Positions 35,301 through 43,405 of a stretch of 64,000 nt of DNA are shown in pieces; positions within the stretch are counted from its first letter, which is position 1; every line of letters begins with the position of its first letter. Source of the DNA: JANMEX01 sp041751995. Lineage in GTDB: Bacteria > Pseudomonadota > Alphaproteobacteria > Rhizobiales > Rhizobiaceae. The notes below the pieces were generated by a model. That model made no database searches, had not been told where the DNA came from, and worked only from the letters and a program-made list of their open reading frames with translations. Where the stretch lies: NCBI GenBank assembly GCA_041751995.1, contig JBGSHY010000001.1:18362-82361 (forward strand), given 5' to 3'. The position numbers and the translations under genes are program-made.

Positions 35301-35849
35301 CGGCGATCCCGGTACAAACACATCCAGAATTCCGCCGCGTACGGCAAACTCGCCGAGGTCGCGAACCGTCGGTACCCGGTCGAACCCGTGGTTCTCCAAT
35401 CGCCGCGCCAATTCGTTCATGTCCACCCGATTGCCGGGCTTGGCTGAGTAAGCCTGCGAGGCAAGTACGCTTTGCGGCGGCAGTTTTTGCAGCAGCGCAT
35501 TGACCGTCGTCAGGATCACCGCGCGATGCGGATTGCTCCGGAAAGCCATCAACGAGGTCAGCGCCGCAAGCCGCTTTGCTGCTATGTCAGCGCTTGGCGA
35601 AACCCGGTCGTAGGGAAGACAATCCCAGCCGGGAAAGCTCAGCACCGGCAGGTCCGGCGCAACAAACTTCAGCGCCTGCTCAAGGTCCGCCAACCGCTGC
35701 CCGTCTCGCATCACGTGAATGACCGGACCTTTGGGAGCCAGTTCTTCCGAAATCCGCGCCAGGACAAAAGCCTCATAGCCGTCCGGCACGCTGTCAATGA
35801 CGACATCGCCAGATCCGGCCTTGAGGCCAAGCTTTCCGAATGCTGACAT
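32355..35849 (-). CDS. mfd: Transcription-repair coupling factor Mfd
   Basis: A 1164-aa ATP-dependent translocase that removes stalled RNA polymerase and recruits UvrA to transcribed-strand lesions. Domain order: UvrB-like N-terminal region (about 1-330), RNA-polymerase-interacting CarD/TRCF domain (ITEATGLAAGDIVVHVDHGIGRFIGL, about 490-590), and SF2 helicase with GDVGFGKTEVAIRAAF (Walker A), IIDEEQHFGVKHKERLK (Walker B) and ATPIPRTLQLALTGVRELS. The helicase C-terminal part ends QLRGRVGRSKQRAFAL, and a TRCF domain closes the protein. The length is normal. It starts five bases after sdhE, so the two form an operon. Confidence 0.97.
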   Translation of the reverse strand: MSAFGKLGLKAGSGDVVIDSVPDGYEAFVLARISEELAPKGPVIHVMRDGQRLADLEQALKFVAPDLPVLSFPGWDCLPYDRVSPSADIAAKRLAALTSLMAFRSNPHRAVILTTVNALLQKLPPQSVLASQAYSAKPGNRVDMNELARRLENHGFDRVPTVRDLGEFAVRGGILDVFVPGSPEPLRLDFFGDTLESIRAFDAATQRTTGQRKSFDLSPMSEVVLNAETVSRFRTRYVQNFGAARRDDALYAAVSESRRFAGMEHWLPLFYERLDTLFDYVPGAPLVYEHLVREAIAERRKLILDHFDARRRQADGTHSGESLPYMPVAPDLLYMDGETIDSASRGRSRVQLSAFRTVDTGRAAIIDAGALRGRNFAAERQDTSSSVFDAAVSHIGDLRKAGRKVLLSAWTEGSMDRLLQVLTEHGLGNIETVSELRMVKALSRDKVTASVLPIEDGFETSDLVVVTEQDILGDRLIRRSKRSKRNSDVITEATGLAAGDIVVHVDHGIGRFIGLRTIEAAGAPHDCLELRYAGDDKLFLPVENIELLSRFGSEGSEASLDRLGGGAWQARKAKLKKKLLDMAGQLIRIAAERQMRGAPMLTPPDGLYGEFAARFPYEETDDQLTAIESVIDDLGQGRPMDRLICGDVGFGKTEVAIRAAFIAALNGLQVAVVVPTTLLARQHFKTFSQRFHGLPIRVAQASRLVGAKDLALTKKEIGEGTVDIVVGTHALLGTGISFKNLGMLIIDEEQHFGVKHKERLKELKSDIHVLTLSATPIPRTLQLALTGVRELSLITTPPVDRMAVRTFISPFDGLVIRESLLRERYRGGQSFYVVPRIADLADIHAFLQSEVPELKVAVAHGQMPPSELDDIMNAFYEGQYDVLLSTTIVESGLDIPTANTLIVHRADMFGLAQLYQLRGRVGRSKQRAFALFTLPVNRTLTTTAERRLKVLQSLDTLGAGFQLASHDLDLRGAGNMLGEEQSGHIKEVGFELYQQMLEEAVAETKGEAHADDGQWSPQITIGTAVMIPESFVPDLQLRLGLYRRLADISDATEIDGFGAELIDRFGPLPEEVKHLLKVVYIKTLCRKANVEKLDAGPKGVVINFRRKEFPNPTALVKFIGEQGILAKIRPDQSIFLTRDWPDPEKRLNGSAVVMTQLARMVDAK

Positions 35850-35854
35850 GTCGC

Positions 35855-36142
35855 TTATGCCTTGAACGTCAGCGCATGCGCGGCAATGCGCTGGAACAGC
35901 GGAGTGTCTGCAACGTCCGGCACGGCCTCTTCATTGGTGAACCACTTCAGCAAATCGCGGTCATTGGTTTCCAGCATCATCTCGAATTCATCAAGATCAG
36001 TATCCGGCATCTTCCCGATATAGGCGTCGGCATAACCGCCAAGTATCAGATCCATTTCCTTGATGCCGCGATGCCAGGCGCGGAACAGAAGCTTGCGCCG
36101 GCGCGGATCGAGTTTCTCGCTTGAGATCGTGCTGCCTGACAT
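35855..36142 (-). CDS. sdhE: FAD assembly factor SdhE
   Basis: A 95-aa helical protein of the SdhE/DUF339 family that promotes covalent attachment of FAD to succinate dehydrogenase SdhA. The signature RRRKLLFRAWHRGIKEMDLILGGYAD includes the essential RGxxE motif. The rest (LDEFEMMLETNDRDLLKWFT) matches the family. The start at ATG 36142 fits the usual length; the frame runs to 36229 without similarity. It sits five bases upstream of mfd. The sdhE-mfd pair, divergent from recG, is a common alphaproteobacterial arrangement. Confidence 0.94.
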   Translation of the reverse strand: MSGSTISSEKLDPRRRKLLFRAWHRGIKEMDLILGGYADAYIGKMPDTDLDEFEMMLETNDRDLLKWFTNEEAVPDVADTPLFQRIAAHALTFKA

Positions 36143-36253
36143 GACGCCTGCCTTGATTGAATGTGTGGCGCGCATATAGCGCGGGATGAGATGAATGTCA
36201 GCCTTGAACCGGCCGTCCACAAGTCGCATTCTGCACCTGACAGGAATTTGCCG

Positions 36254-38359
36254 ATGCGTCCCGATATCCTCAACCGCTACTTCACGCCCATCTCATCCAT
36301 CGAAGGCATCGGCGCCAAAACCGCCAAACTGTTTTCGACACTGTTCGGCATGGCGGAGGGCGAAGAACCGCGGCTGATCCGGCTTCTCACGCACATCCCG
36401 TCCGGCGTCATTGACCGGCGCAACATGCCCGAAATCGCCTTCGCCGCCGAGGGTGCCATCGTCACCTTGAAGGTGCGCGTCGACCGTCACCAGCCTGCCC
36501 CGCGCGGACGGGCAAACATGCCGCACCGGGTGTTCTGCCACGACGAAACCGGCGAGATCGGCCTGGTCTATTTCCGGGCGAAATCCGCTTGGCTGGAGAA
36601 GCTTTTCCCGGTCGGCGAGACGGTAATTGTGTCGGGAAAAATGGAGTGGTTCAACGGTCGTCCGACCATGGTTCATCCGGATCAGGTCATGTCCTTCGCT
36701 GACCTCGACAAGTTCCCGCTGGTCGAGCCGGTTTATCCGCTGACCTCCGGCCTCGGCCAGAAATTGGTCTCCAAGGCAATCCATGCCGCACTTAAAGATT
36801 TACCGGAACTTCCGGAATGGGACGACCCGGCTTTCCTGGTGAAAAACAGCTTCACGAGCTTCAACGAGTCTCTGAAATACATTCACAGTGTCACTGAACC
36901 CATTGATTTAGATAATCAATCTCCATTGGTGAGGAGACTGGCCTACGATGAATTCCTTGCGGGCCAGCTAGCCATCGTGCTCGTTCGCCGCCGTATTCGC
37001 CGCACGCAAGGCGTTGCCATGCCGGGCAATGGAACCATTCAAACTGCAATCCGCAAGGTGCTGCCGTATCAATTGACTACTGCGCAAGAGACTGCGGTCC
37101 GTGAGATTGGCCACGATTTGGCTTCACCAGCCAAGATGATCCGCTTGCTGCAAGGAGACGTTGGTTCCGGGAAAACAGTCGTTGCCCTCATGGCCATGGC
37201 GCAGGCCGCAGAAAGTGGTTTTCAATCTGCGCTGATGGCTCCCACCGAAGTTCTGGCCCGTCAGCATTATACGACAATCGAGCCCCTCGCCCGTGCTGCA
37301 GGCTTGCGACTGGCCATCCTGACAGGGCGGGAAAAAGGAGTAGTCAGGGGCGACATTTTGCAGGGACTTGCAGATGGTTCGATCCATGCTGTCGTCGGCA
37401 CGCACGCCCTGTTTCAGGAGGCCGTAAACTACCGCAAACTTGGCCTCGCCATTGTGGATGAACAGCATCGCTTCGGCGTTCACCAACGCCTTGCTCTGAC
37501 CAACAAGGGAGAAGGCGCAGACCTTTTGGTTATGACCGCGACCCCAATTCCCCGCACGTTGGTCTTGACCACGTTCGGCGATATGGACGTCTCTCGCCTG
37601 ACGGAAAAGCCGGTTGGCCGCCTGCCGATCAAGACGGTTTCGATTCCCTTCGAGCGGATGGATGACGTGATCGAACGGATTGGCTCAGCACTTGCCAACG
37701 GCAAGAAGGCCTATTGGATTTGCCCGATCGTCGAGGAGACAGAAGAGACCGATGCCACGGCGGCCATTGACCGGCATCGCGACCTGCAAGACCGGTTTGG
37801 CAATCAGGTCGAATTGGTTCATGGCCGCATGGCCGGTCCGGAAAAGGACGCAGCCATGGCCGCCTTCAAAACTGGCTCGGCCCGCATACTTGTCGCGACA
37901 ACCGTGGTCGAAGTTGGTGTTGATGTTCCCGATGCCACCATCATGGTCATTGAACATGCCGAGCGCTTTGGGTTGTCGCAGCTTCACCAGTTGCGCGGCC
38001 GCATCGGGCGCGGGTCTGAGGCCTCGGTTTGCCTTTTGCTTTACAAAGGCCCGCTGGGCGAAACCGCCAAGAAGCGTATCGAGATCATGAGAGAAACAGA
38101 AGATGGCTTCCGCATTGCCGAGGAGGATTTGAAACTGCGCGGTGAAGGCGAAATTCTTGGCACACGCCAATCCGGCACGCCAGGCTTTCGCATTGCCAGC
38201 CTGTTCGATCATGCTGACCTTCTGGAAACGGCCCGCAATGATTCACGTCTGGTGCTGGAGCGCGACCCGGATCTCGAGACCGAGCGCGGCCAAGCTTTGC
38301 GTCTGTTGCTATATCTGTTCGAACGCGATCAGGCAGTCCGGCTTTTGAAGGCAGGATAG
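36254..38359 (+). CDS. recG: ATP-dependent DNA helicase RecG
   Basis: A 701-aa SF2 branch-migration helicase that reverses stalled forks and resolves recombination intermediates. An N-terminal wedge/OB domain (about 60-170) precedes the helicase core: LLQGDVGSGKTVVALMAMAQ (Walker A), IVDEQHRFGVHQR (Walker B), TATPIPRTLVLTTFGDMDVS and QLRGRIGRGSEASVCLL. ATG 36254 has AGGA upstream and starts at the conserved N-terminus. The middle of the gene (about 36,880-37,600) is visibly richer in A and T and in rare codons such as TTA than its ends. The stop is one base from the glmS stop. Confidence 0.96.
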   Translation: MRPDILNRYFTPISSIEGIGAKTAKLFSTLFGMAEGEEPRLIRLLTHIPSGVIDRRNMPEIAFAAEGAIVTLKVRVDRHQPAPRGRANMPHRVFCHDETGEIGLVYFRAKSAWLEKLFPVGETVIVSGKMEWFNGRPTMVHPDQVMSFADLDKFPLVEPVYPLTSGLGQKLVSKAIHAALKDLPELPEWDDPAFLVKNSFTSFNESLKYIHSVTEPIDLDNQSPLVRRLAYDEFLAGQLAIVLVRRRIRRTQGVAMPGNGTIQTAIRKVLPYQLTTAQETAVREIGHDLASPAKMIRLLQGDVGSGKTVVALMAMAQAAESGFQSALMAPTEVLARQHYTTIEPLARAAGLRLAILTGREKGVVRGDILQGLADGSIHAVVGTHALFQEAVNYRKLGLAIVDEQHRFGVHQRLALTNKGEGADLLVMTATPIPRTLVLTTFGDMDVSRLTEKPVGRLPIKTVSIPFERMDDVIERIGSALANGKKAYWICPIVEETEETDATAAIDRHRDLQDRFGNQVELVHGRMAGPEKDAAMAAFKTGSARILVATTVVEVGVDVPDATIMVIEHAERFGLSQLHQLRGRIGRGSEASVCLLLYKGPLGETAKKRIEIMRETEDGFRIAEEDLKLRGEGEILGTRQSGTPGFRIASLFDHADLLETARNDSRLVLERDPDLETERGQALRLLLYLFERDQAVRLLKAG

Positions 38360-38360
38360 C

Positions 38361-40184
38361 TCATTCGACCGTGACAGACTTTGCCAGATTGCGCGGCTGG
38401 TCGACGTCCGTGCCCATCAGAACAGCGGTGTGATAGGCTAGCATCTGGATCGGCAGGGCATAAATGATTGGCGCAATGATTTCAGGAACATCCGGCATCA
38501 CGATCGTATCAAGCGTCTCGACGTTTGCCGCCGCCGCGCCCTTTTCGTCAGTGATCAAAATGATCTTGCCGCCACGCGCCGCCACTTCCTGCATGTTGGA
38601 AACTGTCTTTTCAAAGATGCGGTCATGTGGCGCAATCACAATCACCGGCATGTTCTCATCAATCAAGGCGATGGGACCGTGCTTCAGTTCGCCGGCGGCA
38701 TAGCCTTCGGCGTGAATGTAGGAGATTTCCTTCAGTTTCAGCGCGCCTTCCATGGCAAGCGGATAGCTGGTGTCTCGGCCCAGATAGAGAACATGCTGCA
38801 CCTTCGAAAGCTTGTGGGCGACCTTCTCGATCTGCTTGTTGAGTTTCAGCACCTGCGACGCATAGCGCGGCGCCTCGGCAAGATGGCGGACCTGTTCCTG
38901 CTCTTCCTCGGCCGTGATCTTGCGGCGCGCCCTTGCCGCATTCAGGGCAAGGCAAGCGAGAACCGAAAGTTGGCAGGTGAATGCCTTGGTGGACGCAACG
39001 CCGATTTCCGGACCGGCCAATGTCGGGAAAATCACATTGGCTTCGCGGGCAATGGTCGATTCACGCACATTGACCACCGCGCCGATTTGCATGCCAAGCG
39101 ACTTGCAGTAGCGCAGCGAGGCAAGCGTGTCGGCGGTCTCGCCAGACTGTGAAATGAACAACGCCGCGTCGTCAGATGATAGCGGCATTTCGCGGTAGCG
39201 GAACTCCGAGGCAAAATCGATGTCGACAGGCAGGCGCGCGTAACGCTCGAACCAATATTTTGCGATCTGGCCGGCATAGGATGCTGTTCCGCAAGCGGAA
39301 ATCGCCACACGATTGATCTTGGCAAAATCGAACGGCAAATTCAGGTCCTTGGTCGAACCATCGGCAAAGTCGATGTAGTGCGACATCGTATGGGAAATGA
39401 CTTCGGGCTGTTCATGGATTTCCTTTTCCATGAAATGCCGGTGATTGCCTTTTTCCACGAGGAAGGCAGAACCAGTCGATTTGACCGTCTTTCGCTCAAC
39501 CCGATTGCCGGCAAGGTCAAAAATCTCGGCCCCACCGCGCCGCAGTGTCACCCAATCACCGTCTTCGAGATAGGTAATCGTGTTCGTGAACGGCGCCAGA
39601 GCGATGGCATCCGATCCAAGATACATCTCGCCGTCACCGTGACCTACAGCCAGCGGCGGACCGTTGCGCGCTCCGACAATCAAATCAGAATCCTGCTCAA
39701 AAAGCATCGCCAGCGCGAACGCACCATGCAAGCGCTTCAGTGAATTGTGCGCGGCTTCGACAGGCGTCTTGTTGCGCTTCAGTTCGCGAGCGACAAGATG
39801 CGCGACAACTTCGGTGTCTGTTTGTGAGCTGAAAACATAGCCGTCATCCTGCAATTCTTTGCGAAGCTCGGCAAAATTTTCGATGATGCCATTGTGAACA
39901 ATCGCCACGCCGTTTGAGAAATGCGGATGCGCGTTGGCCTCATTTGGGATGCCGTGCGTCGCCCAGCGCGTGTGACCGATCCCGATGAACCCGTCCAGCG
40001 GTTCCTGCCGCAGCTTGCGGTCGAGATTGATCAACTTGCCTTCAGCGCGCCGCCGGTCGAGTTTGCCTTCTTCAAGCGTTGCAACACCTGCGGAATCATA
40101 ACCGCGATATTCTAGCCGCTTCAGCGCTTCCACAAGCAAAGGCGCGACTGGCTCGCGTCCGACGATGCCGACAATTCCGCACAT
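38361..40184 (-). CDS. glmS: Glutamine-fructose-6-phosphate aminotransferase (isomerizing)
   Basis: Makes glucosamine-6-phosphate from fructose-6-phosphate and glutamine, the first step to UDP-GlcNAc for peptidoglycan and lipid A. 607 aa. The N-terminal glutaminase uses Cys1 after Met removal (MCGIVGIVG), with GIGHTRWATHG and NGIIENF. Two SIS sugar-isomerase domains follow (SACGTASYAGQIAKYWFE and YLGRDTSYPLAMEGALKLKEISYIHAEGYAAGELKHG), and the C-terminus ends LAKSVTVE as usual. Upstream residues to 40217 are not conserved. It lies 127 bases downstream of glmU on the same strand. No GlmS ribozyme was seen in that gap. Confidence 0.97.
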   Translation of the reverse strand: MCGIVGIVGREPVAPLLVEALKRLEYRGYDSAGVATLEEGKLDRRRAEGKLINLDRKLRQEPLDGFIGIGHTRWATHGIPNEANAHPHFSNGVAIVHNGIIENFAELRKELQDDGYVFSSQTDTEVVAHLVARELKRNKTPVEAAHNSLKRLHGAFALAMLFEQDSDLIVGARNGPPLAVGHGDGEMYLGSDAIALAPFTNTITYLEDGDWVTLRRGGAEIFDLAGNRVERKTVKSTGSAFLVEKGNHRHFMEKEIHEQPEVISHTMSHYIDFADGSTKDLNLPFDFAKINRVAISACGTASYAGQIAKYWFERYARLPVDIDFASEFRYREMPLSSDDAALFISQSGETADTLASLRYCKSLGMQIGAVVNVRESTIAREANVIFPTLAGPEIGVASTKAFTCQLSVLACLALNAARARRKITAEEEQEQVRHLAEAPRYASQVLKLNKQIEKVAHKLSKVQHVLYLGRDTSYPLAMEGALKLKEISYIHAEGYAAGELKHGPIALIDENMPVIVIAPHDRIFEKTVSNMQEVAARGGKIILITDEKGAAAANVETLDTIVMPDVPEIIAPIIYALPIQMLAYHTAVLMGTDVDQPRNLAKSVTVE

Positions 40185-40311
40185 GGATGTAAGTTCCCCT
40201 GCAAGTCCCTGCGGCACCCTTAGGTGCCCGCCTTGAAATCAAAAAGTCAAATTGCGTTGCACTCTGTTACCACTGAAAAGGGAGCAAGAGTGTTTGCATC
40301 TTTGAATATGC

Positions 40312-41673
40312 TTACTTCGCTTTTTTCGCGTCCTTGATTGCCTTGTTTCGCGCATGCAAGACAGAAGCGCGCCCCTCGCGCACCTCCTGCCGCGCCCTGC
40401 CATAGGCAACCGCGTCATCCGGGACATTTCTGGTTATGACACTTCCAGCCGCGACTATGGCATTAGCGCCAACTGACACGGGAGCAACCAGCGCCGTGTT
40501 GGACCCGATGAACGCCCCGGCGCCGATCTGAGTCAAATGCTTGTTGTAGCCATCATAATTGCAGGTGATCGTCCCTGCCCCGATATTGGCCTTCGCCCCG
40601 ACTTCCGCGTCTCCGATGTAGGTCAAATGGTTGACCTTGGCGCCTTCGCCGATGACGGCCTTCTTGATCTCGACGAAATTGCCGGCCTTCGATCCACCCC
40701 TCAAATCGGCACCGGGGCGAAGCCGCGCGAACGGGCCGACTTCGGCCCCTGCCGCCACTGTTGCACCTTCGATATGGCAAAAGGCATGGATGCTCACACT
40801 CTCGCCAATCGAGACACCGGGTCCGAAAAAGACATTCGGTTCAATTGTGGTTTCCGCACCAACCTTTGTGTCCCATGAAAAGAATACCGTCTCCGGCGCG
40901 ATCATGGTCACCCCTGCAAGCATCATGTCCTTGCGTATGCGCTTCTGGAACAGGGCTTCAGCTTCCGACAATTCCACGCGGGTGTTCACGCCAAGCACGC
41001 TAGCGGCATCCACTTCAAGGCTGACCACATGCAGTCCGCGGTGGTGCGCAATGGCCACGATATCAGTCAGGTAATATTCGCCCTTGGCATTTTTATTGCC
41101 GACGGATTCCAGCAGGGACAACGCGTGCTTGCCGGAAATGGCCATCAGCCCGCCGTTGCAATAGCCGATCTTCTTTTGATCTGCATTGCATTCCTTGTCC
41201 TCGACGATCGCGAACAATTTGCCGTCGTGTTCGACAAGACGTCCATAACCGGTTGGATCGGCAGGATGAAAACCCAAAACAACAATTTCGGCGCCGCCAG
41301 CAAGTTTCGCCCGGGCCTTGGCCAGCGCACCGGCGTCAATCAGCGGCGTGTCGCCAAACATCACGATGACATCATCATAACCTTTGGCGATGGCATCCCG
41401 CGCTGCCAGCACGGCATGTGCTGTTCCGAGGCGCTCTGCTTGAAAATGCACGGAAACATCTCCGGCATACAGCCGGACTGCTGCCTCAACATCCTCTGCA
41501 CCGCGCCCTACCACAAGTGCCACTGTGCCTACCCCGGCAGCAGTCGCCGCCCGGACAGCGTGGGACACCATCGGCAGACCGCCAACCGGATGCAAAACTT
41601 TTGAAATGTCCGATTTCATCCGTGTGCCCTCGCCGGCAGCAAGGACGATGGCAAGGCAGCTGCGTTCACTCAT
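40312..41673 (-). CDS. glmU: Bifunctional UDP-N-acetylglucosamine pyrophosphorylase / glucosamine-1-phosphate N-acetyltransferase
   Basis: A 453-aa enzyme that acetylates glucosamine-1-phosphate and then uridylylates it to UDP-GlcNAc. The N-terminal nucleotidyltransferase has LAAGEGTRMKSDISKVLHPVGG (about 11-32). The C-terminal half is a left-handed beta-helix of hexapeptide repeats (GPGVSIGESVSIHAFCHIEGATVAAGAEVGPFARLRPGA...), with the acetyltransferase site near HLTYIGDAEVGAKANIGAGTITCNYDG. With glmS directly downstream, two of the three dedicated steps of the pathway are encoded together; glmM is not in the window. Confidence 0.97.
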   Translation of the reverse strand: MSERSCLAIVLAAGEGTRMKSDISKVLHPVGGLPMVSHAVRAATAAGVGTVALVVGRGAEDVEAAVRLYAGDVSVHFQAERLGTAHAVLAARDAIAKGYDDVIVMFGDTPLIDAGALAKARAKLAGGAEIVVLGFHPADPTGYGRLVEHDGKLFAIVEDKECNADQKKIGYCNGGLMAISGKHALSLLESVGNKNAKGEYYLTDIVAIAHHRGLHVVSLEVDAASVLGVNTRVELSEAEALFQKRIRKDMMLAGVTMIAPETVFFSWDTKVGAETTIEPNVFFGPGVSIGESVSIHAFCHIEGATVAAGAEVGPFARLRPGADLRGGSKAGNFVEIKKAVIGEGAKVNHLTYIGDAEVGAKANIGAGTITCNYDGYNKHLTQIGAGAFIGSNTALVAPVSVGANAIVAAGSVITRNVPDDAVAYGRARQEVREGRASVLHARNKAIKDAKKAK

Positions 41674-41752
41674 GTCGAAATCCCGTTCATGCGCACATCC
41701 GCGCGAATCTGTAATCCGGACATCAATCTAGCGGAAAATTGCTTCGGATTGT

Positions 41753-42493
41753 TCAACCAATCTGTTGCAGGAAAGGAAAGGTTTCCAACAGCCAGAAAGC
41801 AAAAATCTGCATGCCGCCTGTCAGGAAAAGCAGGCCGGAAAGGACGAGCAGAACTCCGATTACCTTTTCCACGGTCCCAAGCTTGGTCCGGAAGCGGCGG
41901 GCAAAAACCATAAATCGCTGAGAGAACATGGCTGCAATCAGGAACGGAATGCCCAGACCCGCAGAATAGACAGCAAGCAGACCGGCCCCTTGGGCAACGG
42001 TATCCTGGCCGCCCGCCAGTGTCAGGATTGGTCCCAATACAGGACCGATGCAGGGCGTCCAGCCAAAAGCAAAAGCCAACCCCATGATGTAAGCCGAGAA
42101 TGGATTTTCAGCGGCCTTTTCCGGCGAGAACCGTGCTTCCATGCTCAGAAACGAAAGCTTCAAGATACCAAGAAAATTCAGACCCATCGCGATGATGACC
42201 AGACCCGCTATCTTGCCGATTACATCCTGCCAGGTCCGCAGAAACTGCCCCACACCGGTGGCGCCAGCGCCGAGCAAGATAAACACGGTGGAAAAGCCGA
42301 GAACGAATGACAGGGCGGCAGTAACCAAAGCGCGGCGTTCGCCTGCAACATTGCGCTTCTCGTCTGTAAACTGTTCCATGCTCACGCCGGCCATATAGCA
42401 AAGATAGGGCGGCACCAGCGGCAGCACGCACGGCGACAGGAACGAAAGCGCCCCCGCTCCGAACGCACTCAAATAGGAAACATCAATGCCCAT
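41753..42493 (-). CDS. ccdA: Cytochrome c biogenesis protein CcdA
   Basis: A 246-aa inner-membrane protein with six hydrophobic segments that carries reducing power from cytosolic thioredoxin to periplasmic thiol proteins for cytochrome c maturation. The two redox cysteines sit in GALSFLSPCVLPLVPPYLCYMAGV (helix 1) and FGWTPCIGPVLGPIL (helix 4), each next to conserved prolines. The length is that of short CcdA proteins (no DsbD extra domains). Upstream of glmU on the other side of a 79-base gap, same strand; divergent from the LysE-family gene. Confidence 0.94.
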   Translation of the reverse strand: MGIDVSYLSAFGAGALSFLSPCVLPLVPPYLCYMAGVSMEQFTDEKRNVAGERRALVTAALSFVLGFSTVFILLGAGATGVGQFLRTWQDVIGKIAGLVIIAMGLNFLGILKLSFLSMEARFSPEKAAENPFSAYIMGLAFAFGWTPCIGPVLGPILTLAGGQDTVAQGAGLLAVYSAGLGIPFLIAAMFSQRFMVFARRFRTKLGTVEKVIGVLLVLSGLLFLTGGMQIFAFWLLETFPFLQQIG

Positions 42494-42662
42494 TTCGGAT
42501 CCGAACTTGTTTGTGACCGCAATAACGGCCCAATTGGCAAATGCAAGTCACGTTGGTGTCACAGTATCGGCAACCCAATTCGCAGTTTCCGCTGTGATCC
42601 GCCTTCACACAGATCAAGGACTGTGAGAAAACGGGCAAACAGCGATAATTTGGTTTCCCAAC

Positions 42663-43277
42663 ATGACACTCACCGGTTTTCTCGCCTATTCCGCCGCGCT
42701 TGCCGTCGCCGTCGCGGTCCCCGGCCCTGGCATCGTTGCAATGGTCGCGCGCGGACTTGGTTCCGGATTCCGGGCCACGCTGCCGATGGCCATCGGTATT
42801 GCCTTGGGTGATCTGGTCTATTTGACCGCGGCCGTCATGGGCCTTGCCTTTGTCGCCAAGTCATTTGGCTTGGTTTTCCTGGCCTTCAAATACTTCGGTG
42901 CAGCCTATCTTATGTTTCTGGCCTACAAATTCTGGACGAGCGGCGTTGGCATTGAAAAAGTCGAAGCCCGCCGCGCTGATGGTCCGGTTGCCTCATTCCT
43001 TTCCGGCCTGATGGTGACCTTGGGAAATCCGAAAGTGATGGTGTTCTATCTGGCGATCCTTCCGGCCATCGTGGAACTGTCGACAATCACATTTCGCGAT
43101 TATCTGCTGTTGATGGTGCTGACGATCTTCATCCTGATGGGGATCCTTTTGCCTTATCTGGCCTTGGCGACCCGCACGCGCGCATTGCTGCAAACGCCTG
43201 CCGCACTCAAACGCCTAAGCCGGATTGCAGCGGGTTTCATCGGCGCGGCCGCCGTGGCAATCGCGGCAAGGGCATAA
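42663..43277 (+). CDS. LysE/RhtB family amino acid exporter
   Basis: A 204-aa membrane protein with about six hydrophobic segments. The family signature is visible: AVPGPGIVAMVARGLGSGFRATLPMAIGIALGDLVYL at the N-terminus and FLSGLMVTLGNPKVMVFYLAILP in the middle. RhtB/LysE proteins export amino acids or their lactones; the substrate here is unknown. It sits upstream of cysK on the same strand. That would suit export of excess cysteine or O-acetylserine-pathway metabolites, but this is inference. The gap to cysK is 128 bases and contains an inverted repeat. Confidence 0.92.
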   Translation: MTLTGFLAYSAALAVAVAVPGPGIVAMVARGLGSGFRATLPMAIGIALGDLVYLTAAVMGLAFVAKSFGLVFLAFKYFGAAYLMFLAYKFWTSGVGIEKVEARRADGPVASFLSGLMVTLGNPKVMVFYLAILPAIVELSTITFRDYLLLMVLTIFILMGILLPYLALATRTRALLQTPAALKRLSRIAAGFIGAAAVAIAARA

Positions 43278-43341
43278 GAAAATCTCTGCCGATATACAGG
43301 CATTTCAGGAATGAATTTCCACAGACGGGCACAAGCACCAC

Positions 43342-43369
43342 GAATTGCGCCTCGTCTTTTGCGCAATTC
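43342..43369. promoter_or_regulatory. Perfect inverted repeat in the cysK leader
   Basis: Arms GAATTGCGC (43342-43350) and GCGCAATTC (43361-43369) are exact reverse complements with a ten-base spacer. The 3' arm ends 36 bases before the cysK ATG. There is no T-run after it, so an operator is more likely than a terminator for the upstream gene. Confidence 0.5.
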
Positions 43370-43405
43370 ACGCTAATCTGCCCCCAAACCAATGGGAGAC
43401 AACTC

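Noticed and set aside
40185..40311. glmS ribozyme upstream of glmS
   Set aside because: The 127-base gap shows no such fold that I can recognise, and the element belongs mainly to Gram-positive bacteria.
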